The notes under the pieces are model-generated. The model saw nothing but the letters and a program-made list of their open reading frames with translations. It had not been told where the DNA came from and did no database searches. Positions 9,266 to 17,417 of a stretch of DNA of 64,000 bases are shown piece by piece (position 1 is the stretch's first letter; every line of letters begins with the position of its first letter). Source of the DNA: Enterococcus mundtii (GTDB taxonomy: Bacteria; Bacillota; Bacilli; Lactobacillales; Enterococcaceae); assembly GCF_002947535.1 (NCBI RefSeq), contig NZ_PUAP01000021.1, forward strand, positions 62,001-126,000, written 5' to 3'. A program made the translations under genes and the position numbers.

Positions 9266-10300
9266 CTATTTTTTATCTAAATAAAGATGTGCTGGATACG
9301 TCATATATTCGACAGGTTGCAATTGATCGATCGTGATATAGCCTGCGTTGGAATTGATCACCGTCGGTATCCGGTTGATCAACGTAGCACACGTATGCTT
9401 TGGTGTATCTGGTTTGGTCACTTCAAATTGCATACTTGGCGTTCCTTCGATCGACCAAGTACATAGATCTCCTTCGCCTGCCTGATAGACTTTTCCAGTA
9501 CAACCGACTTCTACAACTGGACCTTGTACTGTTTCGATCGTTGCAACGGCAGACATGCCAATCGCTTCGCCTGCTTTGATCGTCCGTTCCATTGTTTTTG
9601 ATGGAATATCTTTATCTAAAACGATTGGAACATTCTTTTGAGCAATGCGTTTGATCGTCCAATCCATTTTGGCACAGATGGCTTCTGCGGTCATCCAAGA
9701 ATAGGAAGGCAAATCGGTTGCATTGGCAATTTCTTTGTCAAATCTTTCTTGGTCATAGCCCACACCATGCGCTTCCGCTAACGCTTTTCCATAGTGTTCG
9801 ACATCATAACTAACTTCCCCGCTGATTTTTTGTACATCATTCATGCCAGCAGCCATCAGCGTTGGGAACAACACCCAGTAAATATCTTGCATCCCTGTTC
9901 CCGAAATCGTAACATTATTGGCTTTTGCGATTTTATCCAAACGATTGGTTTCTGCAACCGAAGTCGTCCAAGGATACAAAGCTTCTTCACCGATCGTTAA
10001 AACATTGACTCCATAGGTCAAGGGTATCTCTAAACTCGGCATGAAATCTTTGATATAACTAGCAATCGTGACTAACGCCACATCGGCATCACAGTTTTGA
10101 AATACTTCATGAGGATCGCTAGAGATTTTAATACCTAAGGCTTGTTCATAGCCTAAATATACCCCTAGATCTTGACCGATCGCTTCTGGACGATTGTCTA
10201 CAGCTCCAACGATTTCAATGCCCTTTGCCAAGGCATATTTGATAATCTCCTGCGACATTTTTCCACAGCCGACTTGGACCATACGAATTTTTTTAGTCAT
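9266..10300 (-). CDS. NAD(P)-dependent oxidoreductase resembling 2,4-diaminopentanoate dehydrogenase / DapB-like family
   Basis: A Rossmann fold is evident (VQVGCGKMS near residues 8-16, then VGAVDNR). The rest resembles the dihydrodipicolinate-reductase-like enzymes that include 2,4-diaminopentanoate dehydrogenase of ornithine fermentation. The length of 344 residues suits that group. It is the third gene of an operon behind a class III aminotransferase and alanine dehydrogenase, so an oxidative deamination or imine reduction in amine or diamine catabolism is plausible. The other ornithine-pathway genes (oraSE, ortAB) are absent from the window, so the actual substrate is unknown. The spacing to ald is 29 bases. 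A purine-rich ribosome site precedes the ATG. Confidence 0.6.
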   Translation of the reverse strand: MTKKIRMVQVGCGKMSQEIIKYALAKGIEIVGAVDNRPEAIGQDLGVYLGYEQALGIKISSDPHEVFQNCDADVALVTIASYIKDFMPSLEIPLTYGVNVLTIGEEALYPWTTSVAETNRLDKIAKANNVTISGTGMQDIYWVLFPTLMAAGMNDVQKISGEVSYDVEHYGKALAEAHGVGYDQERFDKEIANATDLPSYSWMTAEAICAKMDWTIKRIAQKNVPIVLDKDIPSKTMERTIKAGEAIGMSAVATIETVQGPVVEVGCTGKVYQAGEGDLCTWSIEGTPSMQFEVTKPDTPKHTCATLINRIPTVINSNAGYITIDQLQPVEYMTYPAHLYLDKK

Positions 10301-10329
10301 TGTATTTCCCTCCCTTTTTTCGAAAATTT

Positions 10330-11430
10330 TTAAACAAGCTCATGAATATCGACAGCGGTTCGCTCAAAGACTTCCCCCACTTCAGGACAGGTCAGTTTTC
10401 CTTCATAGGTACTGATTCCTGGCAAGATCTCTGGATACGTTTGGATGACTTCTGACAGTGATTGGGAGGCTAAGCCCTTGATATATCTCATCGTGACATT
10501 CGTTAAAGCTAACGTAGACGTTTGAGGAACTAAACCTGGCATATTCGCGACCGAGTAGTGGATCACTCCATGTTTAACGAAAGTCGGTTCTTCATGGGTG
10601 GTTGGCTGGCTCGTTTCAAAACAGCCGCCTTGGTCAATCGCAATATCCACCAAGATCGTTCCTTCTTTCATCTGCTTCACTAATTCTTCTGTGATAAGGT
10701 GTGGGGCTTTTTTACCTGGTAATAAGACTGAACCAATCACGATAGCACTAGTCAATGCCATTTTCTCAATATTCGCTGGGCTTGAGTAGAGCGTTTTTAC
10801 TTTTCCATTGAACATCTCTGACAATTCACGTAAGCGATCGATGTTGACATCTAAGATCGTCACATCTGCACCTAATCCATGCAAGTAATGCGCGGCACTC
10901 ACTCCGGCGATCCCACCACCTAAAATAGTTGCCTGAACCGGTAAAACACCTGTTACACCTGAAATCAATTTTCCACTTTGCTTCGCTAAAATCTCCGCAC
11001 CTAATAGACCGCCTAACCGGCCAGCGACTTCACTCATTGGTGCGAGTAATGGGAATGCTCCGTTTTTCGTAACCATTTCATAGGCAATCGCAGTTGTCCC
11101 AGACTTGATCAACGCTTCGGTCAATTCAAGATTTGCGGCTAGATGTAAGTACGTAAATAAAATCAAGTCTTTTCTAAAGTATTGATATTCTGATGCTAGT
11201 GGTTCTTTGACTTTCACGACGATTTCTGCCGACCAGGCTGCCTCTGGATCAGCTTTGATTTGAGCGCCAGCTTCCCGGTATTGACTATCAGTAAAGCCTG
11301 ATCCTTCCCCTGCGTGTTCTTCCACATAAACGGTATGACCAGCTGTTACTAACTCTTTGACTCCCGCGGGTGTCACACCAACACGTTTCTCTGAATTTTT
11401 TATTTCTTTTGGTACACCAATGATTGTCAT
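10330..11430 (-). CDS. ald: Alanine dehydrogenase
   Basis: This is an NAD-dependent enzyme interconverting L-alanine with pyruvate and ammonia. Hallmarks are the N-terminal GVPKEIKNSEKRVGVTP, the substrate-binding VKVKEP Lys and LHLAAN His, the nucleotide-binding ILGGGIAGVSAAHYL loop and the DIAIDQGGC segment. The length is 366 residues, close to the usual 370. It lies 18 bases downstream of the aminotransferase stop, in one operon. The natural role here would be to recycle the alanine made when the transaminase uses pyruvate as amino acceptor, releasing ammonia and NADH. Confidence 0.93.
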   Translation of the reverse strand: MTIIGVPKEIKNSEKRVGVTPAGVKELVTAGHTVYVEEHAGEGSGFTDSQYREAGAQIKADPEAAWSAEIVVKVKEPLASEYQYFRKDLILFTYLHLAANLELTEALIKSGTTAIAYEMVTKNGAFPLLAPMSEVAGRLGGLLGAEILAKQSGKLISGVTGVLPVQATILGGGIAGVSAAHYLHGLGADVTILDVNIDRLRELSEMFNGKVKTLYSSPANIEKMALTSAIVIGSVLLPGKKAPHLITEELVKQMKEGTILVDIAIDQGGCFETSQPTTHEEPTFVKHGVIHYSVANMPGLVPQTSTLALTNVTMRYIKGLASQSLSEVIQTYPEILPGISTYEGKLTCPEVGEVFERTAVDIHELV

Positions 11431-11448
11431 ATTATACCCTCCTTTGAA

Positions 11449-12789
11449 TTATTGTTGCTTTTGCCACTCCTCAAAACCCATATGGATCGCATCGAATAAT
11501 TGATCTGCGTTTTCCTTTGAAAAGGTCAGTGATGGCGAAATGATGATCGTTTGTAGTTCATCGCGGAGTAAGACTCCTGCATTGATGGCATAATCAGCAA
11601 CTGCTTGTACATTTTTTGCTGTTTGTTCCACATCATATTTCCCTGTATTCTCAAAATCGATGGCGATCATCAAGCCTTTTCCACGAACATCACTAATACA
11701 GTCATATGTTCCTTCAAGTCCTTTTAGCCGTTCCAATAAATACGCACCGACTTCACGGGCATTTTCAACTAAGTTTTCTTCTTCCACAATACGTAAAGCT
11801 TCTAATGCTGCCACACAGCCGAGCGGATGTCCACCGTAAGTATGACCATGGATAATGACATTAGCTCCGTTGGTTGCTGATTCGATGCCTTCAACGATGC
11901 GTTTGTTAAAAACAGTAGCCCCTAGTGGAACATACCCAGAAGATAATCCTTTCGCTAGTACCATGGCATCTGGTTTGATGCCCCAGCCACGACTACCAAA
12001 AAGATGTCCTGAACGGCCAAATCCTGTCACCACTTCATCTGCAATCAATAAAATATCATAAGTGTCACAAACTTCCCTTAAAGCTGGCCAATAAGAAGTT
12101 GGTGGAACGATGATACCGCCAGCACCTTGGATCGGCTCAGCAATAAATGCAGCAATATGATCAGCGCCAATCTGCTCAATCGTTTCAACTAGTTCAGCGA
12201 TACAGAGTTTTGCCAATTCTTCTGGATCTTGGCAATTCCATTTATTTTTCTTCAAATGCGGGGAAGAAACACGTACACAATCTTGTAAACCAGGACCAAT
12301 AAATTCCCGATAGATGGGGTTGCCACCTATCGACGTTCCACCGTAGTGCATTCCATGATAGGCTTTTTCCAATGAAAGAAATACTTTCTTTGTCGGTTTA
12401 CCTACTGCTTGCCAGTATTGTCTTGTGATTTTCAACGCAGTATCCACTGAATCACTTCCTCCAGAAGTAAAGAATACTTTTGCCATCTCTTCTTCTTGCG
12501 TCATTTGAATGATTTTTTCTGCCAAGTCATATGCCTTGGGATGGGCGATATTCGTAAACAATTGATAGTAAGATAATTTTTCCATTTGATCAGAAATCGC
12601 TCGGTTCATTTCAGGGCGATTATGACCAACGTTCATACACCATAACCCACCGACACCATCGAGTAATTTTCTCCCTGTATCATCATAGATAAAATTCCCA
12701 TCTCCACGTTCGATAACGATTGTTTCTTCTTCACTTGCTCGAGTATCCGTCATCGGATGCCAAAAATACTTTTTCTTGCGATTGTTCAT
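11449..12789 (-). CDS. PLP-dependent class III (omega-type) aminotransferase
   Basis: A fold-type I aminotransferase of the beta-alanine/amine:pyruvate group. Visible features are the N-terminal HPMTD and GLWCMNVGH segments, SGGSDSVDTALK for phosphate binding, the IADEVVTGFGRSG Asp that contacts PLP, and the Schiff-base Lys in VLAKGLSSGY. The length of 446 residues is typical. It heads a three-gene operon with alanine dehydrogenase and a DAP-dehydrogenase-like enzyme, behind a MerR-type promoter. Pyruvate is the likely acceptor. The amine donor (a diamine, an omega-amino acid or taurine-like compound) cannot be told from the sequence. Confidence 0.88.
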   Translation of the reverse strand: MNNRKKKYFWHPMTDTRASEEETIVIERGDGNFIYDDTGRKLLDGVGGLWCMNVGHNRPEMNRAISDQMEKLSYYQLFTNIAHPKAYDLAEKIIQMTQEEEMAKVFFTSGGSDSVDTALKITRQYWQAVGKPTKKVFLSLEKAYHGMHYGGTSIGGNPIYREFIGPGLQDCVRVSSPHLKKNKWNCQDPEELAKLCIAELVETIEQIGADHIAAFIAEPIQGAGGIIVPPTSYWPALREVCDTYDILLIADEVVTGFGRSGHLFGSRGWGIKPDAMVLAKGLSSGYVPLGATVFNKRIVEGIESATNGANVIIHGHTYGGHPLGCVAALEALRIVEEENLVENAREVGAYLLERLKGLEGTYDCISDVRGKGLMIAIDFENTGKYDVEQTAKNVQAVADYAINAGVLLRDELQTIIISPSLTFSKENADQLFDAIHMGFEEWQKQQ

Positions 12790-12828
12790 ATTATTCTCTC
12801 CTTTATCTGCTTTCCTGTTTACATGTTA

Positions 12829-12859
12829 AGACTAAAGGGTAGAACAACTCTAAGGTCAA
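12829..12859 (-). promoter_or_regulatory. MerR-type promoter of the aminotransferase operon
   Basis: On the minus strand TTGACC (12859-12854) and TAGTCT (12834-12829) are separated by 19 bases, TTAGAGTTGTTCTACCCTT, containing a TTAGA..TCTA dyad. Long 19-bp spacers filled by a dyad are diagnostic of MerR-family activation. The same dyad recurs at 12966 and 16179. Confidence 0.65.
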
Positions 12860-12959
12860 TCTTTTTTTATTATTTTAATAAAATCGCTTACATTAAAAAA
12901 AGTGAAAAATTACATATATAGAAGAAAAAATACTTTTGTGATTTTATTTGTAAAGCATA

Positions 12960-12990
12960 TTGACCTTAGAACGATTCTAACCTCTAGGAT
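12960..12990 (+). promoter_or_regulatory. MerR-type promoter of the AEC carrier/dehydrogenase operon
   Basis: TTGACC (12960-12965), the 19-base spacer TTAGAACGATTCTAACCTC and TAGGAT (12985-12990) face rightwards, divergent from the promoter at 12829. The dyad TTAGAA/TTCTAA is centred in the spacer. Confidence 0.65.
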
Positions 12991-13075
12991 GTAATTGAGG
13001 AGGATTGGTAAACATGCACAGCTGATTCAAATAAACAAATTAAAACATTCACAAGAATCGAGGAGGAAAATTGAA

Positions 13076-14104
13076 ATGTCACTATCAGAAACATTAAGCA
13101 ATGTCATCAACATGGAAATTATCAGTGCGATCACTTCCACACTGTTTATTATATTATTAGGTTACTTTTTAAGAAAGCGTGAGGTTTTCTCATCAGATGT
13201 CGGAAAGACATTGTCTAAGGTCGTCTTAACTGTCGCAATTCCTGCATTAGCTTTTAATTCGTTTATGCAGGACTTGAATGATGAAGTATTGAATCAAGGA
13301 ATCAACATTTTGATTCTCGGAATCTTAGTCCACGTTTTCTTGATTTTTCTAAGTAAATTCTTCTTTTTTAGATATGCACCAAATAAAGAAGACACATTGC
13401 GTGTACTCTCTATTTTCGGGTCAACAACATTTTTCGGTATTCCTGTTGTCGGTGCAGTCTTTGGCGCAGAAGGGATTTTGTACGCATCGATTTTTAACAT
13501 TGGTTATCGTATCTTTTTATACTCTTATGCTTATTTAAAAATGAGTGGATTGAAAATGGCACGCAAGAATATTAGAGAAATGCTCTTGAACCCGATCGTA
13601 TTGGCAACTTTTATTGGATTATTTATTTGGCTCTTCCAAGATAGCTTACCTCAAATTGCTCAGTCTAGTTCTGAATCTGTTGCTTTTTTAAGAATCGATC
13701 AGACGTTGCCGTGGCTATTCAAACCTTTGGCGTTCCTCTCTAGTTTAGCCTCTCCACTCGCTTGGTTAGCAATCGGGATCACTTTAGGCGATCTGCCATT
13801 CGGAAAAACCCTCAGCAGTCACACCTCTTGGTACTATTCATTCATCAAAGTCATTGTCTTCCCACTTGTGATTTTACTTTCAATTTTACTGTTAAACGCA
13901 ATGAATATTTTACCAGTGAATTCAGTTGGTCTAAGTACGATGGTCATTATGATGGCTACTCCGGCTGCAACAGTTGCGGTTGCTTATGCCATCAACTTTG
14001 AAAAAGAAGCAATACTTGCCTCTAACGCCTCTTTACTTTCTACACTCTTCTCAATCGTTTTGATCCCTATCTGGATCATCGTCTTAAACTTGCTTGGAAA
14101 TTAA
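13076..14104 (+). CDS. AEC-family (auxin efflux carrier-like) transporter
   Basis: This is a membrane carrier of 342 residues with about ten hydrophobic segments and the AEC signature features: the N-terminal LLGYFLRKR, the VVLTVAIPALAFNSF helix and the C-terminal MMATPAATVAVAYA. Family members move malate, other carboxylates or amino-acid derivatives. A longer frame starting at TTG 12995 is unlikely because that TTG lies inside the upstream GAGGAGG motif; the ATG at 13076 has GAGGAGGAA seven bases before it. The gene is followed after 39 bases by a D-2-hydroxyacid dehydrogenase, so the two probably handle a 2-hydroxy or 2-oxo acid produced by the divergent aminotransferase operon. Confidence 0.85.
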   Translation: MSLSETLSNVINMEIISAITSTLFIILLGYFLRKREVFSSDVGKTLSKVVLTVAIPALAFNSFMQDLNDEVLNQGINILILGILVHVFLIFLSKFFFFRYAPNKEDTLRVLSIFGSTTFFGIPVVGAVFGAEGILYASIFNIGYRIFLYSYAYLKMSGLKMARKNIREMLLNPIVLATFIGLFIWLFQDSLPQIAQSSSESVAFLRIDQTLPWLFKPLAFLSSLASPLAWLAIGITLGDLPFGKTLSSHTSWYYSFIKVIVFPLVILLSILLLNAMNILPVNSVGLSTMVIMMATPAATVAVAYAINFEKEAILASNASLLSTLFSIVLIPIWIIVLNLLGN

Positions 14105-14143
14105 AGCACATTATATAATTAATTAACGAAAGGAAACTATACT

Positions 14144-15151
14144 ATGAAAAATTTAAATGTTGTATGTTATGGTGTTCGCCCTGCTGAAAGATCACTCTTT
14201 CAGCAGTTGAATGTCCACGGATTCAACTTGAAACTAGTAGAAGATTTATTAAATGAGACAAATTACACAGAAGCAAAAGGAATGGATGCCGTCATTCTTA
14301 GAGGTAACTGTTTAGCAAATCGCATAAATATCGAACGTTTTGCCCAATTCGGGATCAAGTTCCTACTCACGCGTACAGTTGGGACAAATCACATTGATTT
14401 AATGGCAGCTCACGATCATGGAATGCAAGTCGCGTATGTACCATTTTATTCACCAAATGCAATCGCTGAATTATCTGTTACTTTAGCAATGATGCTTTTA
14501 CGTAGAACAACTCATACAACGAATAAAACAGCTTCTTATAATTTTACCGTTGATCGCTTTATGTTCAGTAAAGAAGTCCGAAACTGTACAGTTGGGATCA
14601 TTGGTGTAGGGAACATCGGACTAACAGAAGCAAAACTTTTCAAAGGATTAGGCGCAACGGTGATTGGTAATGATCTATATCCAAGTGAAGAAGCAAAAGC
14701 ATTCATCGAATTTAAGTCGCTTGATGAATTACTGGCAGAAAGTGATATCGTCAGTATCCATATCCCTTACATCCCGGGTAAAAATGAACGTTTCATTAAT
14801 AAAGATTTTATCGAAAAAATGAAGGATGATGCGATTTTGATCAACACTGCTAGAGGGGAATTACAGGATAATCAAGCAATCCTTGATGCGTTGACGAGCA
14901 AAAAACTATCTGGATTTGGTACAGATGTCTTGCCTAATGAAGCACTGATTTTCAACAAAAATTTTGATGAAGATCCATTATTGATCGATGCAACAGCGAA
15001 AGCGCTGATCGATATGTATCCGCGAGTGATCGTTACACCGCATATCGGTTCGAATACCGACGAAGCAGTATCAAATATGATCGAAACAAGTTTTGATAAT
15101 CTCTACAAAATGTTCAATCAATTGGACTGTGCCAACATGCTTTCTAGTTAG
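14144..15151 (+). CDS. D-isomer-specific 2-hydroxyacid dehydrogenase (D-lactate dehydrogenase-like)
   Basis: An NAD-dependent enzyme reducing 2-oxo acids to D-2-hydroxy acids, or the reverse. It carries the substrate loop RTVGTNHIDL, the Rossmann GVGNIG in GIIGVGNIGLTEAK, the catalytic Arg in INTARGEL, the Glu in DVLPNEA and the His in VTPHIGS. The 335-residue length and the sequence pattern match fermentative D-lactate or D-hydroxyisocaproate dehydrogenases and the VanH group. There is no van cluster nearby, so a catabolic role with the AEC carrier is preferred. AAAGGAAAC precedes the ATG. Confidence 0.88.
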   Translation: MKNLNVVCYGVRPAERSLFQQLNVHGFNLKLVEDLLNETNYTEAKGMDAVILRGNCLANRINIERFAQFGIKFLLTRTVGTNHIDLMAAHDHGMQVAYVPFYSPNAIAELSVTLAMMLLRRTTHTTNKTASYNFTVDRFMFSKEVRNCTVGIIGVGNIGLTEAKLFKGLGATVIGNDLYPSEEAKAFIEFKSLDELLAESDIVSIHIPYIPGKNERFINKDFIEKMKDDAILINTARGELQDNQAILDALTSKKLSGFGTDVLPNEALIFNKNFDEDPLLIDATAKALIDMYPRVIVTPHIGSNTDEAVSNMIETSFDNLYKMFNQLDCANMLSS

Positions 15152-15217
15152 GCTGGAGCATTGACGTCAAAGAACTAGCGATCCGATATTGGGACAGAAG
15201 TGTTTCCCCCTCAACAA

Positions 15218-15276
15218 ATAAGGCGGCAACCATAAAAATTGCTCTTCCAATTTTTGTGGCTGTTGCCTTATTTTAA
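15218..15276 (+). terminator. Terminator after the hydroxyacid dehydrogenase
   Basis: A long hairpin (15218-15240 with 15249-15272) ends in TTATTTT. Confidence 0.7.
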
Positions 15277-15382
15277 AAGAGACTACTTGATTCCCGCTGT
15301 TGACTCATTTCTATAATCACAGACGAAAGTGAATCTTACGTGTGTTTTAACTACTTTTCTTTCAATCATCACAAAAAATAGT

Positions 15383-15437
15383 AAGACAGAATCCCCAGAA
15401 AATCAAAGAATACTTTCTGGGGATCCTGCCTTATTTT
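15383..15437. terminator. Bidirectional terminator
   Basis: A long stem (15383-15401 with 15414-15432) has T-rich tails on both strands. It ends the SDR gene transcribed leftwards and backs up the terminator at 15218. Confidence 0.75.
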
Positions 15438-15474
15438 TCAAAGCTGAATACTTCCGTCCAACCTCAATTATTTT

Positions 15475-16107
15475 TTACTCGTGTATTTTTCCCTTTGCCG
15501 TTAATGCAATAGAGTCATACATATGAGTATTTGGCTCGTTGATCAAAGTTGCAAGGTATTTCCCTACAGTTTGTCGGCTGATTTCACCAATGAGACTTTT
15601 TCCGTTTCTATTCTCGATACGAATATCCTCGATAGTTTCATTATCGGTTAGCCAATTAGGGCGGATGATGGTGAAGTCTAGCTGACTGTTCTCAATCAAA
15701 TCTGCTGCAATACGCTGATCCCCTAAATAAGTATCAGGATCGCGATAGTCGCCCAACTCTGCAACTGCTTCTTCGTCATTGAAGTCAACTTCACCGTAGA
15801 TCCCAAGTGTTGCCATCCAATATACGCGTTTGATCTTATTCTGGTTCATCGCCTCGATCACATGTTTAGCTAAAGGCACCATATTATAAGGACCTAAGCA
15901 AGAATAGACGATATCAATGCCTTTCATTGCATGAACCAAATCATCTAGATTCATCGCATCACCAATGATACTTCGCTCCTTATCAAAGACTTTATCCGGA
16001 TTTCTCAAAAATAAAGTTATATTCACAGTAGGATCATTTTTTAAAAATTCATAGCTATATTTAGCAATTGGTGCCGATGCACCAAGAATCAATACGTTCT
16101 TTTTCAA
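15475..16107 (-). CDS. NAD(P)-binding SDR-type protein (NmrA-like)
   Basis: A short Rossmann-fold protein of 210 residues. VLILGASAPIAKYSYEF near residues 5-21 is the dinucleotide-binding loop, YSCLGPYN and YWMATLGIYG follow in the usual places, and IIRPNWLTD resembles the substrate-side segment of atypical SDR/NmrA proteins. The specific reaction is unknown. It stands alone but behind a promoter with the same 19-bp dyad spacer as the catabolic cluster, so it probably belongs to the same regulon and may handle an aldehyde or redox stress product. Confidence 0.75.
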   Translation of the reverse strand: MKKNVLILGASAPIAKYSYEFLKNDPTVNITLFLRNPDKVFDKERSIIGDAMNLDDLVHAMKGIDIVYSCLGPYNMVPLAKHVIEAMNQNKIKRVYWMATLGIYGEVDFNDEEAVAELGDYRDPDTYLGDQRIAADLIENSQLDFTIIRPNWLTDNETIEDIRIENRNGKSLIGEISRQTVGKYLATLINEPNTHMYDSIALTAKGKIHE

Positions 16108-16172
16108 TCTATTTCCACCTTTAGTTTTGATTTTTCACTTGTACAACGCTCCTCCTTTGATAAGATGAGTAA

Positions 16173-16203
16173 AGTATAAGGCTTAGAACGACTCTAACCG
16201 CAA
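16173..16203 (-). promoter_or_regulatory. MerR-type promoter of the SDR gene
   Basis: On the minus strand TTGCGG (16203-16198), the 19-base spacer TTAGAGTCGTTCTAAGCCT and TATACT (16178-16173). This is the third copy of the dyad in the window and the only one with a near-perfect -10. Confidence 0.65.
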
Positions 16204-16278
16204 GTATTTATTCGCATCTTTTATTACAATCAGTATTATTCTCAAAAAAGCATCTATTCCAGAAAGGGTTTTAGTTAT

Positions 16279-17187
16279 ATGAAAAATACGCAAAAAATAA
16301 AAAAATTATTAACCGCCTCCATCATTGCAGGAACCGTTTATGGTCTTTTAGCGCTACTTACGGGATTGATGATCAATTACAATGTCCTCTTGCTTGATGG
16401 TGTCTATACGATGGTCGGTGCACTGATGTCTCTAATCGCATTATATATTGCTAAGTTTATCCAGACACAAGATTTTGAACGTTTTCCATTTGGAAAGGAA
16501 TCGCTGATGCCCTTGGTTGTTTTTATCCAATACAGTGTCATCCTATTGATTTCTTCCTATGGTCTGATTGAGTCTTTTTTCAGTTTGCTTTATGCAGATA
16601 CCTACGTTGATTTAGCGATTGGCTTGCCCTTTTCTTTGTTTGGGACACTCTTTTGTTTTGTCTTTTATCTTTATTTGAAAAAAAATCCGATCAATCATTC
16701 CTTTTATAAGGTAGAACTAGAACAATGGCGCTTCGGTTTTCTATTCAGTTTAGGAGTCGTGGTCTCGATCATCGTCTCTGCTTTACTAGCAAGAACGCCA
16801 TATCTTGCCATCGCACAACTGATTGACCCAGTGATTTCTATTGGAATCACCATTTTTTATATTTATCTATCGGTGACTGAAATCAAAAATGCCACGTTAG
16901 AACTTACTTATGCACCCCCAAAATATGAATTACGCGAAAAAATCTTGTTAGTAGTTGATAAGCTCTTGCAAAATGTCGCCATCGAAACCTATGTCTTACG
17001 AATCGCAAAAGTAGGGGATCAAGTCATTCTTGAACTAGATATCGTGATTTTGCCTGATAGTGAATTAGATAGTATCCGCGCGCAAGATCATCTAAGAGAT
17101 AAACTCAACCGCAAAGTAACTGAAGGTTTCTTAGACTATTCTTTATGGCTGAATATCAACTTTATCGGTGATCTCAAATGGGCTTGA
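16279..17187 (+). CDS. Cation diffusion facilitator (CDF)-family transporter
   Basis: This is an integral membrane protein of 302 residues with six predicted membrane helices. LLDGVYTMVGALMSL near residues 39-53 corresponds to the metal-site helix of CDF proteins, followed by FPFGKESLMP, the usual amphipathic loop. The C-terminal third is the cytoplasmic domain. The metal-binding pattern is atypical: the first helix has LLDG but the usual HxxxD partner is less clear, so the ion is not assigned. The last seven codons and the terminator recur at 20324-20417, on the far side of the accessory module. Confidence 0.8.
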   Translation: MKNTQKIKKLLTASIIAGTVYGLLALLTGLMINYNVLLLDGVYTMVGALMSLIALYIAKFIQTQDFERFPFGKESLMPLVVFIQYSVILLISSYGLIESFFSLLYADTYVDLAIGLPFSLFGTLFCFVFYLYLKKNPINHSFYKVELEQWRFGFLFSLGVVVSIIVSALLARTPYLAIAQLIDPVISIGITIFYIYLSVTEIKNATLELTYAPPKYELREKILLVVDKLLQNVAIETYVLRIAKVGDQVILELDIVILPDSELDSIRAQDHLRDKLNRKVTEGFLDYSLWLNINFIGDLKWA

Positions 17188-17257
17188 GAAAGACCATACT
17201 TTATAAAAAAACAGAAGCTCCTCCAATACGAAAACGATTGGGAAGCTTCTGTTTTTT
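17164..17257 (+). repeat. 94-bp direct repeat, copy 1 (3' end of CDF gene plus terminator)
   Basis: Bases 17164-17257 match 20324-20417 at 92 of 94 positions, and weaker similarity continues for about 25 bases. Copy 1 contains the final codons IGDLKWA, the TGA stop and the terminator of the CDF gene. Together the copies bracket the regulator/bacteriocin module. Confidence 0.92.
17207..17257 (+). terminator. Terminator of the CDF gene
   Basis: AACAGAAGCT pairs with AGCTTCTGTT around a long loop and ends in a T run. It also reads as a terminator leftwards. A second copy is at 20367-20417. Confidence 0.8.
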
Positions 17258-17417
17258 CTATTGATCTGTGTTTGACTACATGCTTTAAGATCCCTATATT
17301 CTCCTCACAGAATACAGATAAATTAGTTTATGATTCGCATTGTTTTAAACTCACGTTACTTAGTCATATTTAATCACAAAAAAATTATCCTGTATGCTAG
17401 ATTTATTTCAGCTAACC

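Noticed and set aside
12995-13075. N-terminal extension of the AEC carrier from TTG
   Set aside because: The TTG lies within the GAGGAGG site of a mini-frame and the extension is hydrophilic and unlike the family.
14144-15151. VanH (vancomycin resistance) identity for the D-2-hydroxyacid dehydrogenase
   Set aside because: No D-Ala-D-Lac ligase, vanX or two-component genes are nearby; the MerR-type cluster context points to catabolism.
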